Positions 41,086 to 49,427 are shown, numbered from the stretch's first letter. The stretch: DNA of 64,000 nucleotides from JACKCD01 sp041390905 (GCA_041390905.1 JAWKPA010000013.1:1240001-1304000); one strand, 5' to 3'. The notes: generated by a model not told the origin, from the letters alone. Numbers and translations: made by a program.

Positions 41086-42589
41086 ACTCTATCTCATCTA
41101 CCACCCGCCCAGCCGCCAAAGTCACCACCCTGTCCGCCACCGCCGCCACCAATTCTACATCATGCGTTACCAGCAAAATACCCATCCCCGCCGCCTGCCA
41201 GCCGCGCCAAATCGCCACCAGCGCCCCCTTGGCCGCATCATCCAGCCCCCGCGTCGGCTCATCCAACAGCAGCAGCCCCGGCTGCGTCACCGTCACCGCC
41301 CCCAACGCCACCCGCTGCCGCTGCCCCACCGACAAATCGCGGGGGTAACTGTGGGAAACGGCCGTTAATCCCAACTGCCCCAACAACGCTTCAACGTAGG
41401 GCGTAGGGCGTAGGGCGTAGGGCGTATCGTTATTTTGGTTACGCAATACGGAATACGCAATACGTTTCCACAACCCAACCCGCTTCTCCTCCACCGCATG
41501 GTTCCGCAGCGTCACCATCAGCTCCTCCTCCACCGACTCCGCAAACAGCAAATCATCCGGGTTTTGCGGCAAATAACCCACCTCACGGCAAATATCGGCC
41601 ACGGCGCGGTTTTGGGTAGAACGGCCGTTAATCCACACCTCCCCCCCCGCCAGCGGCAGCAGCCCCACCACCCCCTTCAGCAGCGAACTCTTCCCCGCCC
41701 CATTCCGCCCCACCAACGCCACCACCTCCCCCCGCCCCACCGCCAAATCCACCCCACCCACCGCCTCCCTCTGCCCATAACGCACCACCATCCCCCGCAC
41801 GTTCAGCACCACATCCTCAGCAATGGGACGCGGACGACCACGGACAAACGCGGACGATTGATCACGCCCCACTTTCCGCGCCCCACTTGCCACGCCCCAC
41901 GCCCCACTCCCCACTCTCCCATCCGCCACAATCCGCCCCCTCTCCATCCAACTCACCCGATCCACCACCGGCAGCAGCCGCGCCAGCCGATGCTCCGCCA
42001 GCACAATGGTCAGCCCCAATTCCCGCCGCAGCCGCACCAACCCCGCCACCAATTCGTCCGCCGCTTCCGGGTCAAGCTGGCTGGTCGGCTCATCCAGCAG
42101 CAGCAGTTGCGGGCGCAACGCCAGGGCAGCGGCAATGGCAACGCGCTGCCGTTCGCCGCCGGAAAGGGTGATTAACGGCCGTTCTCGCAACCCCTCCAAC
42201 CCCACCAGCCCCAGCACCTCCTCCAGCCGCCACCCCATCTCCGCCGGAGCCACCGCCGCCTGCTCCATGCCAAACACAATCTCCCCCGTCACCTCATCCA
42301 GCACCGCCTGCGCCTCCGGGATTTGCATCACAAACCCCACCCGCTGGCTCAGAACCCGTGGCCCCGCCGCCACCACATCCACCCCCGCCACCTCCACCCG
42401 CCCTGCTAGTTTCCCGCCGCTAAAATGCGGCACCAGCCCGTTCAAGCAGCGCAGCAGCGTGCTTTTGCCCGACCCCGACGGCCCGGTCAGCAGCACAAAC
42501 TCACCCGCCTCCACCCGCCAAGAAATATCTTGCAGGGCGGGGGCAGGTTGGTTGGGGTAGGTGTAGGTTAAATGGTCAATTGCAATCAT
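41084..42589 (-). CDS. ECF transporter ATPase, fused EcfA1-EcfA2
   Basis: 501 residues from ATG 42589. Two complete ABC domains. First (about 2-225): Walker A GPSGSGKST, signature LSGGERQRV, Walker B LLLLDEPTSQLD. Second (about 270-495): Walker A GRNGAGKSS, signature LSVGQRQRVALG, Walker B LLLLDEPTRGLDD. It powers vitamin uptake with the adjacent T and S subunits. The usual separate A and A' subunits are one chain here. Two repeat tracts are embedded in frame: heptads encoding the inter-domain linker (GSGAWGVASGARKVG) and another inside domain 2 (TPYALRPTPY), between the Q-loop and signature. Confidence 0.93.
   Translation of the reverse strand: MIAIDHLTYTYPNQPAPALQDISWRVEAGEFVLLTGPSGSGKSTLLRCLNGLVPHFSGGKLAGRVEVAGVDVVAAGPRVLSQRVGFVMQIPEAQAVLDEVTGEIVFGMEQAAVAPAEMGWRLEEVLGLVGLEGLRERPLITLSGGERQRVAIAAALALRPQLLLLDEPTSQLDPEAADELVAGLVRLRRELGLTIVLAEHRLARLLPVVDRVSWMERGRIVADGRVGSGAWGVASGARKVGRDQSSAFVRGRPRPIAEDVVLNVRGMVVRYGQREAVGGVDLAVGRGEVVALVGRNGAGKSSLLKGVVGLLPLAGGEVWINGRSTQNRAVADICREVGYLPQNPDDLLFAESVEEELMVTLRNHAVEEKRVGLWKRIAYSVLRNQNNDTPYALRPTPYVEALLGQLGLTAVSHSYPRDLSVGQRQRVALGAVTVTQPGLLLLDEPTRGLDDAAKGALVAIWRGWQAAGMGILLVTHDVELVAAVADRVVTLAAGRVVDEIE
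41396..41466. repeat. GTAGGGC and ACGCAAT heptad tracts inside the EcfA gene
   Basis: Five GTAGGGC heptamers and then ACGCAAT/ACGGAAT heptamers, all within the second ABC domain reading frame and without a stop. The arms GGCGTA and TACGCA are partly complementary. Confidence 0.8.
41868..41922. repeat. GCCCCAC heptad tract encoding the EcfA inter-domain linker
   Basis: About eight heptamers (GCCCCAC, TTTCCGC, GCCCCAC, TTGCCAC, GCCCCAC, GCCCCAC, TCCCCAC). The 7-nt unit shifts the codon phase at each repeat, giving the Gly/Ala/Ser linker. Confidence 0.8.
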
Positions 42590-42600
42590 GAACAAATAGG

Positions 42601-42664
42601 CGATTAGAGATTGGAGATTGGAGATTGCAGACATTCATCAATCTCCAATCTCCAATCCCCAACC
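42601..42664. repeat. GGAGATT heptad hairpin (family B)
   Basis: Three heptamers, a GCAGACATTCATC spacer and three complementary heptamers between the EcfT and EcfA genes. Confidence 0.88.
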
Positions 42665-42668
42665 TCCG

Positions 42669-43661
42669 CTAGACCAACGCCGGTGCCACATACACCGCCA
42701 ACACCACCCCCACCCACGGCGTGAAAGTCGGCAGCGTGACCCTGGGGTAGGGGGTGTAGAACAACAGGTCGGGGGGCATAAAGGGCCAGGGGATGAGGAG
42801 GAGCAGCGGGGGCAAAACGGCCGTTATCACCACCACCGACTCCCGCCACCCCCAGCGGTGGGGGCGAAAACGGGTGATTTGGACGCGCTGGCCCTGGTGG
42901 TAGAGAACGGCCGTTAATCCCCCCACCCCCAGCAGCAGCAGCAGCCACCCCAGCCACGCCCACCAAAACGTCAGCAGCCAGCCCGCCAGCCCCAGGGCTA
43001 ATCCCAGCGTCAGCAGCAGCCGAATTGCCAGCGGCTGCCCCACGCTCGTCGTCGCCCCATACCCCCGCGCCACCATCGCCTCAGCCAAATTCATCGCCCG
43101 TTCCAGCCCGCCCACCAGCAGCGGCAGGGCAATCGGCCGCCAGTCGCGCCAACCGCGTAGCCGGTGGCCGCGAATCGCCTGCGCCTCCCGAATGCGCTGC
43201 AGCTGCCGCACCGTTTCCGGCAAATAGGTGAGGGCAATCAGCACCACCAGCCCCAAATCAATCAACGCCCGTGGGGTCAGTCGCACCAGCTCCCCCGCCG
43301 CCACCACCTGGCTAAAGGTGGCAAACAGAGCAAGCAGGGTGAGCAAAAGCAGGCCGTTGCTGAAGCCAAAAACGGCCGTTTCCAGCGTTAACCGTCCCCC
43401 AATCAGCGGCCACGATGACGGCAACGTCAGCAGCACCGTCTGCCCGCTGTGGGTCAGCAGCCAGTTAAACAGCGTCGAAAAAAGCAAAATCACCCCCGCC
43501 AGCCGACCCAGCGGCAGCGAAAAGCTCCCCGCCGGGAAATGCGCCGCCACCACCCGCGTGGCAAATAGCAGAAGCAGCAAATACAGCGGATTGCGCGTGG
43601 ACAACACCAGCAGCAGCAGCGCCGCCACCCACACCACCCAGGCGCGAGCGTCCAGCTTCAT
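42669..43661 (-). CDS. ECF transporter transmembrane component EcfT
   Basis: 330 residues from ATG 43661, with GAGG 7 nt upstream. It couples the ATPases to the S component. Several membrane helices lie at both ends. The two coupling helices carry the Ala-Arg-Gly signatures, seen as AQAIRGHRLRG and EAMVARGYGA. A C-terminal extension of about 80 residues with further helices (ending LAVYVAPALV) goes beyond the usual EcfT length of about 265. It lies between the S and A genes. Confidence 0.9.
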   Translation of the reverse strand: MKLDARAWVVWVAALLLLVLSTRNPLYLLLLLFATRVVAAHFPAGSFSLPLGRLAGVILLFSTLFNWLLTHSGQTVLLTLPSSWPLIGGRLTLETAVFGFSNGLLLLTLLALFATFSQVVAAGELVRLTPRALIDLGLVVLIALTYLPETVRQLQRIREAQAIRGHRLRGWRDWRPIALPLLVGGLERAMNLAEAMVARGYGATTSVGQPLAIRLLLTLGLALGLAGWLLTFWWAWLGWLLLLLGVGGLTAVLYHQGQRVQITRFRPHRWGWRESVVVITAVLPPLLLLIPWPFMPPDLLFYTPYPRVTLPTFTPWVGVVLAVYVAPALV

Positions 43662-43675
43662 GCCACCACCTCGTC

Positions 43676-43756
43676 TTTTTTTGAAACGCAAAGGACACAA
43701 AGACCGCGAAGAAAAAAACTTTGCGATCTTTGCGGTCTTTGCGTTGAACGCTTCTT
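43676..43756. repeat. GCAAAGACC 9-mer inverted repeat
   Basis: AACGCAAAGGACACAAAGACCGC and TTTGCGATC/TTTGCGGTC/TTTGCG units form a hairpin with a period of 9, between the S and T genes. Confidence 0.8.
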
Positions 43757-44541
43757 CAAACCACCACCTCAAAGCCAAAACGGTCGCGGAAGCGGCGCAA
43801 GGCTCGCAGCGTAGGGGTACCCAGCACCAGCAGCAGCAGCATGTTTCCCCCACCCCGCGCCACATCCCACAGCAGCGAGGTAGCGGCGTAAAAAGTGGCA
43901 TAGCGGGTCACACCAGCCATCAACCCCGCCCCCGGCTGCCAGCTTAACGCGGGGTCGCCCGCCACAAACGGCCAAAAGTAGAGGTTCATGATCGCCCCAA
44001 AAAGCAGCCCCCAGCCAAAGCCAAACGCCGCCAGCAGCAGCATTTCCCGGCGCGGCCGGGCAAATTTTGGCAGCCAGCCGGCCGTTAACCCCACCCACCC
44101 TGCGGCAAACATTTGGTACGGCAGCCACGGCCCAATACCGCCGGTGATTAACCCCGACACCAGCAGCGTCATCGCCCCCAGCAAAAAGCCAAATCGCCCG
44201 CCAAAGACATAGCCACACAAAATAATGGGGGCGAAAATGGGGGAAAAGCCGCCGGGGCCGGGAATGGCAACTTCCAGAAAGCGCAGGGCGGCAGTAACAG
44301 CCACCAGCATTCCCAACGCGGCCACAATTTTGGCGCTGACCGCCTGCCCCTGTATTTCCAGCAGCAGCACGCCGAGGCAGAGGAGCAGCAAGAGGGTGGT
44401 GAGAAGGGGGGCATCGGTGGTACGAACGGCCGTTCCCTCCCCCATTTGCATCAATTCCGGCAGCAAAAACGGGTAGGCAAACGCCACCACGCCGATGACG
44501 CTGCTCAGGCCGTAGATGAGGGTGGTGAGGAGGCGGGACAT
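43756..44541 (-). CDS. ECF transporter S component, cobalamin (CbrT-like)
   Basis: 261 residues, about six to seven helices. It captures the vitamin in the membrane. The block GGFSPIFAPIILCGYVFG with GFLLGAMTLLVSGLITGGIGPWLPYQMF is the feature I associate with CbrT-type cobalamin S components, not with other vitamins. The cobalamin riboswitch, the adenosyltransferase and the DUF4430/toroid proteins in the same locus support B12 as substrate. It begins 62 nt after the DUF4430 gene, with a repeat between. Confidence 0.88.
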   Translation of the reverse strand: MSRLLTTLIYGLSSVIGVVAFAYPFLLPELMQMGEGTAVRTTDAPLLTTLLLLLCLGVLLLEIQGQAVSAKIVAALGMLVAVTAALRFLEVAIPGPGGFSPIFAPIILCGYVFGGRFGFLLGAMTLLVSGLITGGIGPWLPYQMFAAGWVGLTAGWLPKFARPRREMLLLAAFGFGWGLLFGAIMNLYFWPFVAGDPALSWQPGAGLMAGVTRYATFYAATSLLWDVARGGGNMLLLLVLGTPTLRALRRFRDRFGFEVVV

Positions 44542-44542
44542 G

Positions 44543-44605
44543 GGAATTAGGAATTATGAATTATGAATTATGAAGCAGAGTTCATAATTCATAATTCATA
44601 ATTCA
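44543..44605. repeat. Heptad hairpin (unit GAATTAT)
   Basis: GAATTAT heptamers on the left and ATAATTC heptamers on the right with an AGCAGAG loop. The sequence type matches short tandem heptamers known from filamentous cyanobacteria. Confidence 0.88.
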
Positions 44606-45703
44606 TCCTTTCTCTTTCCTTCCCCGCAGCCAAAGGGCGGCGAGGGCGAGGGTGATGAGGGCGAAGGCGGCGTAACTGAGCCAGTTGGTGGCTGGGGTGG
44701 GCGCGGCGGCGGGAGTGGCAGGTGAGGTGATGGTTCCATCAACGGCCGTTTCTGCGTTCGCCCCAATGCGGGCAATAACGGCCGTTGTCGGGGGAGCCGT
44801 CGTTGGCACAACTGCGGCCACGGCGACCTCTGGCTGCACCACCGGGGTGACAGCCAGGGTGGGCAGGGCGGCAAAGGTCACAATAGGGGGTTCGGCCGTG
44901 GGCGGGCGGGTGGTGTCGAGCAAAGCATCAAAAATGGTGGTTGGCGGCACCTGGGTCAGGGCAGATAAAACGGCCGTTGGCGGCGGCGTAAAAACATCGT
45001 CGTCCTGCCCCAAACCCGGCTCTGGCGTGGGGGTGCGGGTGATGCCAAAGGTGGCGGTGGGCAGCGGGGTGAAGGTGGCCGTCGGTTCCCCGGTTGTTTG
45101 CGGCAGCAGGGTAGCGGTGGCGCTAGGCGATGGGGTGGGGGTAACGGTGGCGGTGGCGGTGGGAACGGCCGTTGCTGCCTGCCCCCTGGCCGTGGGCGAC
45201 GGCTGCAGGGGGATGGGGGTGGGGGTGGGTTCCACGGCACACACCTGGTCAAAACGGTAAAACGGCGGCGGCTCGGCCGAGCTTTGCGTACCAAGCCCCC
45301 AGCGCCACCCTTCCACCGCGCCGTTGCCCACAGCAAACAGTTCATCCCCCGCCAACGCATACTCCCAGCCGCTGGCCGCACCATGCCAATAGGACCAGCG
45401 GGTACAGTCGCTGCCCTGGCATTGGCACCAGCAGTCGCTGGCGGGGCAACCGATGCTGTTGATGCCACAAACGGCCGTTTGCCCTCCAAACGCCGCCACC
45501 GCCAGCGACATCCCCGCCCGTTCCAGCAAATCCCGCCCCGTAATTTCCGGCTCGGCAAAGGCGACACAGCTAGTCACCACGTTGCCATTGCCAAAATCTA
45601 GCACCAGGGCCGCCCGGTTGCCCGACTGCGCCCGCAGCTGCGGCGGCAGTGCCAGCAGCACAAGGAGGGTGAGGAGAAGGAGGGGGAGGTGGCGTTTAAT
45701 CAT
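44603..45703 (-). CDS. Membrane-anchored DUF4430 (transcobalamin C-terminal-like) surface protein
   Basis: 366 residues. Signal peptide (about 1-25), then a DUF4430-like domain (28-150): ALVLDFGNGNVVTSCVAF, TGRDLLERAG, a Cys-rich CPASDCWCQCQGSDC, then YWHGAASGWEYALAGDELFAVGNGAVEGWRWG, with Trp/Tyr residues suited to stacking on a corrin. Residues 155-335 are a Pro/Thr-rich stalk. A helix (about 343-360) and the positive tail WLRGRKEKG anchor it. DUF4430 corresponds to the beta domain of intrinsic factor/transcobalamin. It lies between the toroid gene and the B12 S-component gene, supporting a role as membrane-tethered B12 receptor. Confidence 0.85.
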   Translation of the reverse strand: MIKRHLPLLLLTLLVLLALPPQLRAQSGNRAALVLDFGNGNVVTSCVAFAEPEITGRDLLERAGMSLAVAAFGGQTAVCGINSIGCPASDCWCQCQGSDCTRWSYWHGAASGWEYALAGDELFAVGNGAVEGWRWGLGTQSSAEPPPFYRFDQVCAVEPTPTPIPLQPSPTARGQAATAVPTATATVTPTPSPSATATLLPQTTGEPTATFTPLPTATFGITRTPTPEPGLGQDDDVFTPPPTAVLSALTQVPPTTIFDALLDTTRPPTAEPPIVTFAALPTLAVTPVVQPEVAVAAVVPTTAPPTTAVIARIGANAETAVDGTITSPATPAAAPTPATNWLSYAAFALITLALAALWLRGRKEKG

Positions 45704-45718
45704 TGTTTCGTATAAGAC

Positions 45719-45790
45719 GAGATTGGAGATTAGAGATTGGAGATTGGCGCAGGTTCACAATCTCTAATCTCCAATTACCAATTACCTCAT
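45719..45790. repeat. GGAGATT heptad hairpin (family B)
   Basis: GATTGGA heptamers, a CGCAGGTTCA spacer and complementary heptamers. The right arm overlaps the stop of the toroid gene. Confidence 0.85.
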
Positions 45791-47674
45791 CACAATTGGC
45801 AAATAAGTATGATACACCACCCAGCCAGGGTTTTGCGCCAGCAGGATGATGGCATCGGTGGTGGCTGAGGGATCGGCACCAGGGTCGGACAAATTCGGCC
45901 AGCAGCCGTCGCTGCCCTGCTGCCCTATGATGGTGTCGCCCACGTTGACAATGCGGCCACCCACAACTTCTGCCCAGGCGGGAGCAAACGGGTTGTGGCC
46001 GTGCGCCACCAGCCCTTGCGCCACTTCCGCCGACGAGCTGGGGCTGGATGGCAAACCAAACCCCCAGCCAGCGTCCGCCTGCTGCGTGGCCGACAGCACA
46101 GCCATTGCACCAACGGGAGCGGGCAATCCCAGCCGCCCCAGGACGCTGAGAGCCAGCCCATTGCTATCGGGGTCGCCCCAGTCGCCGTTGGTGTGGGCGT
46201 GTTGCAGGAAGGAAACGGCCGTTTCATCCACCGCCGCCCTCACCGCCAGCAATCCCAGCATCGCCTCACCCTGCCCCGCAATGGTGTCGTCATAGTCACC
46301 CGTGGAAGATAAATGGCCGCTCATTTGCAGCAGCAAATCCATGTCGGCAAAGCTGGTGGCGGTGTAGGGAGTACCGGCGGCGGCAACGCCTTGCAGCACA
46401 ATCCCCACGCGCCCGCCGCGCCCGGCAGCCAAGTAGTTGGGGGTCAGGGTTTCCAGCGCGGCCACGGCGTTGGTGCCGCTAATCGTCGTCCAGGCAGCAC
46501 TTTGCGGGTCGCCGCCGGCAGCGGCAATGGCTTCGATGACCTGCGCTGTGCCTGCCGCATTGGCTGGCAGCCCAGCAAATTGCGCCCAGCCGCCGCTGGC
46601 GGGGTCTTGCAGGGTGGCAAGACAGCCCAGTGCCAAACGCACAGCTTCGGCGCGGCTGGCGAGGGGGAAGAAACGGCCGTTTGCGGCGGGCAACGCCTGC
46701 ACCGTGGCAAAAAAGTCGTCAAAACGACCCTGGCCGTAATCAACCTGGTATGCGCCATTACTGTTTTGCCAGCGGTAGAGGGCGACAAGAGGGGTCTCGG
46801 TGCCGTCGGGCGACCAGTCGCCGCCGATGTTGTAAAAATCTTCGCCCAGCGCGGCCAAAGCCTGAATGACGAGGGCGGTGGTGTTGGGGCTTTCGCCCCA
46901 GCCAGGGTTGTATTCCCAGCCGCCGCTGGGCAACTGGACGGTGTGCAAGAAGACGCGGGCGTTGACGAGGGCGGTGGTGGTAACGGGAACGCCACTGCCG
47001 ACGAGAGCCATGACGGCCATGGCGGTCGCGTCAGGGTTGCTGAGGGTACCAAAGCCGTCGTCCCAGGAGCCATCGCTGGCCTGCTGGCTGGTGAGCCAGC
47101 TAACGGCGGCGGGGGGAACGGGTTGGTGAACGGCTGTTAACCCCAGCATTGCCAGCGACTGGTTAAAGGCATCGTTGACGCCAAATTGCCCGGTCGTTGA
47201 GAGGTGTTGGGTGAGGCTGATAACAAAGTTGTGGCCGTTGAAGGTGCGGGGGTTCTGATTAACGGCCGTTAACCCCAGCAGCAGTTTGCCCGCCTGCCCC
47301 CCGTTTGCGGCGGCATAGTCGGCGACGGCCTGGGGGTTGGTATGGAGGTAGGAAACGGCCGTTTCGCTTTGGCCGGGGTAGGGGGCGGCGGGGTTGTGGC
47401 CGGTGGCGGCTACGGCCAACATCGCGTCAAGGGTGCCATTGACATCGGAGGCTTTCACGTTGGCACCGGCACTAAAGCTGGTAAAGCCGCCGTCGTCGTT
47501 TTGGTGGCTCATCACCCAATGGGCAGCACTGTCTACCCCGTCGCGGTGGTCACGAAAGGGGTAGCCAGGGCCGGCAGCAACGGCCGTTTGCCGCTGCAAA
47601 CCGGCCACAACGCCCAACGCCAATAACAAACCAGCGGCAAGGGCAGCAAAAACAACACTCTTTTTTCTCCACAT
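45782..47674 (-). CDS. Secreted alpha/alpha-toroid protein (prenyltransferase/squalene-oxidase repeat fold), transcobalamin alpha-domain-like
   Basis: 630 residues from ATG 47674, with AGGA 7 nt upstream; signal peptide about 1-32. Repeated toroid units show the QxxDGGF/SW pattern: VMSHQNDDGGFTSF, WLTSQQASDGSWDDGFG, VQLPSGGWEYNPGWGESPNTTALVIQALAALG, CLATLQDPASGGWAQF and LSATQQADAGWGFG. In intrinsic factor and transcobalamin such an alpha6/alpha6 barrel forms half of the B12 site. No DXDD cyclase motif is evident, so it is not a squalene cyclase. The protein ends TYLPIVMR. The cobalamin riboswitch directly upstream and DUF4430 downstream point to B12 capture. Confidence 0.88.
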   Translation of the reverse strand: MWRKKSVVFAALAAGLLLALGVVAGLQRQTAVAAGPGYPFRDHRDGVDSAAHWVMSHQNDDGGFTSFSAGANVKASDVNGTLDAMLAVAATGHNPAAPYPGQSETAVSYLHTNPQAVADYAAANGGQAGKLLLGLTAVNQNPRTFNGHNFVISLTQHLSTTGQFGVNDAFNQSLAMLGLTAVHQPVPPAAVSWLTSQQASDGSWDDGFGTLSNPDATAMAVMALVGSGVPVTTTALVNARVFLHTVQLPSGGWEYNPGWGESPNTTALVIQALAALGEDFYNIGGDWSPDGTETPLVALYRWQNSNGAYQVDYGQGRFDDFFATVQALPAANGRFFPLASRAEAVRLALGCLATLQDPASGGWAQFAGLPANAAGTAQVIEAIAAAGGDPQSAAWTTISGTNAVAALETLTPNYLAAGRGGRVGIVLQGVAAAGTPYTATSFADMDLLLQMSGHLSSTGDYDDTIAGQGEAMLGLLAVRAAVDETAVSFLQHAHTNGDWGDPDSNGLALSVLGRLGLPAPVGAMAVLSATQQADAGWGFGLPSSPSSSAEVAQGLVAHGHNPFAPAWAEVVGGRIVNVGDTIIGQQGSDGCWPNLSDPGADPSATTDAIILLAQNPGWVVYHTYLPIVMR

Positions 47675-47691
47675 CTTTCTTTCCTTTGCTA

Positions 47692-47763
47692 ATAGAGACG
47701 GAGGACGGAGGACGGAAGACGATGCCATTTTGGTTCCGTCTTTCGTCCTCCGTCATCCGTCCA
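47692..47763. repeat. Heptad hairpin (unit GACGGAG)
   Basis: GACGGAG heptamers on the left and CGTCCTC heptamers on the right, in the leader between the riboswitch and the toroid start. Confidence 0.85.
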
Positions 47764-47787
47764 TTTGTTCATGCCCTCGCACGCTAA

Positions 47788-47879
47788 GGAATGGAAATCA
47801 AATAACTTACACATTTAGAAGTTCAACTTCTCAGAAGAAGTTGAACTTCTTGCATAACTTATTTAATCCTCGTTCCTAA
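47788..47879. repeat. Family A element (AGAAGTTCAACTTCT)
   Basis: Complete copy with CTAAGGAATGG and CGTTCCTAAA ends, inserted between the riboswitch terminator and the toroid gene. Confidence 0.87.
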
Positions 47880-47912
47880 AATAAAAAACTCGATGCCGGG
47901 GCACCGAGTTGA
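47880..47912 (-). terminator. Expression-platform terminator of the cobalamin riboswitch
   Basis: AACTCGGTGCC and GGCATCGAGTT form a stem followed by T6 on the minus strand, about 80 nt after the aptamer. This fits transcription termination when cobalamin is bound. Confidence 0.8.
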
Positions 47913-47991
47913 GAAAGTTTGACGCTGGTTGATTGCGGTTGCAATCTGCTGGTCGCTGCTTCTCAACCCCATTCCACGAGGGCAGAAACGT

Positions 47992-48149
47992 GTTCAAGGC
48001 GGGCGACCTGACTTAGGGGCAAACGGTTGTTTGCCGCCATCACAGTTGCGGGACAGTACTGGACTTTTGTTGTGACAAACGGCCGTTTACCACAACCCAC
48101 ACCAGTTTCGCCTTTCAGCCTTGCCATCCGGGGCAGAGACACCTTGAAC
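47992..48149 (-). ncRNA. Cobalamin riboswitch aptamer
   Basis: On the minus strand P1 is GTTCAAGG (48142-48149) pairing with CCTTGAAC (47992-47999). The B12 box AGTCAGGTCGCCCGCC lies at the 3' side (47998-48013), and the core CTGTCCCGCAACTGTGA matches the conserved CGGTCCCGCCACTGT block. A peripheral arm is formed by the palindrome AAACGGCCGTTT. It lies upstream of the toroid gene and its terminator, so bound cobalamin should switch the B12 capture operon off. Confidence 0.9.
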
Positions 48150-48275
48150 TGTTCTTAACTATGCAATTCTACGCAGGGAGTGTAGCAAACCGACCCATTT
48201 CTGCCAAATGAAAGTTGCCAACCTGGTGTACAATTGGTTGGAAGATAAAAGGTAAGCCTAGAGCGAGGTTATAAA

Positions 48276-48322
48276 TTATTGAGATTAGAGATTGGAGATT
48301 GTGGACCTTTATCAATCTCCAG
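48276..48322. repeat. GGAGATT heptad hairpin, short copy (family B)
   Basis: GAGATTAGAGATTGGAGATT with a TGGACCTTTATCA spacer and one complementary heptamer. No other feature is seen between the riboswitch and the next gene. Confidence 0.75.
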
Positions 48323-48359
48323 GTAAGTATCAGTTTATGACCTCGAAAAGTATGCAAGA

Positions 48360-49427
48360 ATGGAAATAATTTCAATGATTTTGCTGTTTGCGCCGCTGCT
48401 GCTGGTGCTGTTTTGGGCGAACTGGGCCCAATTGGAACGAGAACGGGGGAAAGATGCGCGGGGATTAACGGCCGTTACCTACCTCACCCTCATCTTCCTC
48501 TACGCCCTTCTCATCGGCCTGGGCCTCACCTTGCAGTTGGTCGGCCGGGCGCTAACCGGGGGCAATTTGCCCCCAGACCTGCTGCAAATCTATACTTCAA
48601 TGGGGATTGATGGCGCTACCATCGAATCTATGGCGGCATCGCTGCCCAGCGTTGGGCTGGGGCTGTGGCTGCCGTCACTGCTGGGGCTGATCCTGTTGCT
48701 ACCCGGCGTGCGCCGCCTGGTGGCGCGGATCATCCCCATTGACCCGGCCAGCCCGGTTCACGCCGTGGCCCTGGCACTTTCCATGCTGGTACTCACCAAT
48801 ATGCTGGTCACGCTGGGCATTGGTTTGGGAACGTTGGCCGAAACGGCCAGCATGACGGAACAAAATACAGGGTCACTCCTGGCACAACTTTGGGCGCAGC
48901 AGTTGCTCACGGCACTGCTGGCGGTTGTAGGGGTGGGGTGGCTGCGGCGGCGAAACGGCCGTTCTCTCTGGCAGCGATTGGGCATTACGGGAATAAACGG
49001 CCGTCAGTTACTCATTGGCGTAGGGGTCGGGCTGGCACTTGTTCCCGTCGTCATTTTGCTGGAAACGGCTAGTAGTGCGGCCGGCTGGGACGCAAGCGAC
49101 GTGGAAAAGCTGACAGAAGCGTTGCTCGGCCCCCTCTTCACCTCCATCCCCGGCATCCTCACCCTGGGGCTGGCGGCCGCTATTGGCGAAGAAACCCTCT
49201 TTCGCGGTGCCTTACAGCCCCGCTTTGGGCTGCTGTTTACCTCCCTGCTCTTCGCTCTGCTGCACAGCAACTACGGCATCTCCATCGCCACCGTTGTCGT
49301 TTTCGCTCTCGGTTGCGTCCTCGGCTGGCTCCGCAACCGCTACTCCACCACCATGTCCATGCTCGTCCACGCCGTCTACAACATCACGCTGGGAATCATT
49401 TCGTATTTGTCGGTGGGCAATGTTTAG
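48360..49427 (+). CDS. CPBP family intramembrane glutamic endopeptidase
   Basis: 355 residues, about eight to nine helices. The Abi/CAAX-protease signature is complete in the C-terminal half: GEETLFRGALQPR (the Glu-Glu pair and Arg), LLFALLHSNYG (His) and LVHAVYN (His, Asn). These are membrane-embedded proteases involved in prenyl-protein processing, bacteriocin immunity or signalling; the role here is open. The N-terminal half holds an extra set of helices. There is no clear Shine-Dalgarno before ATG 48360. Confidence 0.9.
   Translation: MEIISMILLFAPLLLVLFWANWAQLERERGKDARGLTAVTYLTLIFLYALLIGLGLTLQLVGRALTGGNLPPDLLQIYTSMGIDGATIESMAASLPSVGLGLWLPSLLGLILLLPGVRRLVARIIPIDPASPVHAVALALSMLVLTNMLVTLGIGLGTLAETASMTEQNTGSLLAQLWAQQLLTALLAVVGVGWLRRRNGRSLWQRLGITGINGRQLLIGVGVGLALVPVVILLETASSAAGWDASDVEKLTEALLGPLFTSIPGILTLGLAAAIGEETLFRGALQPRFGLLFTSLLFALLHSNYGISIATVVVFALGCVLGWLRNRYSTTMSMLVHAVYNITLGIISYLSVGNV

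Noticed and set aside
46313..47140. Gly-rich 275-codon frame antisense to the toroid protein
   Set aside because: Antisense shadow; no start signal and no known domain.
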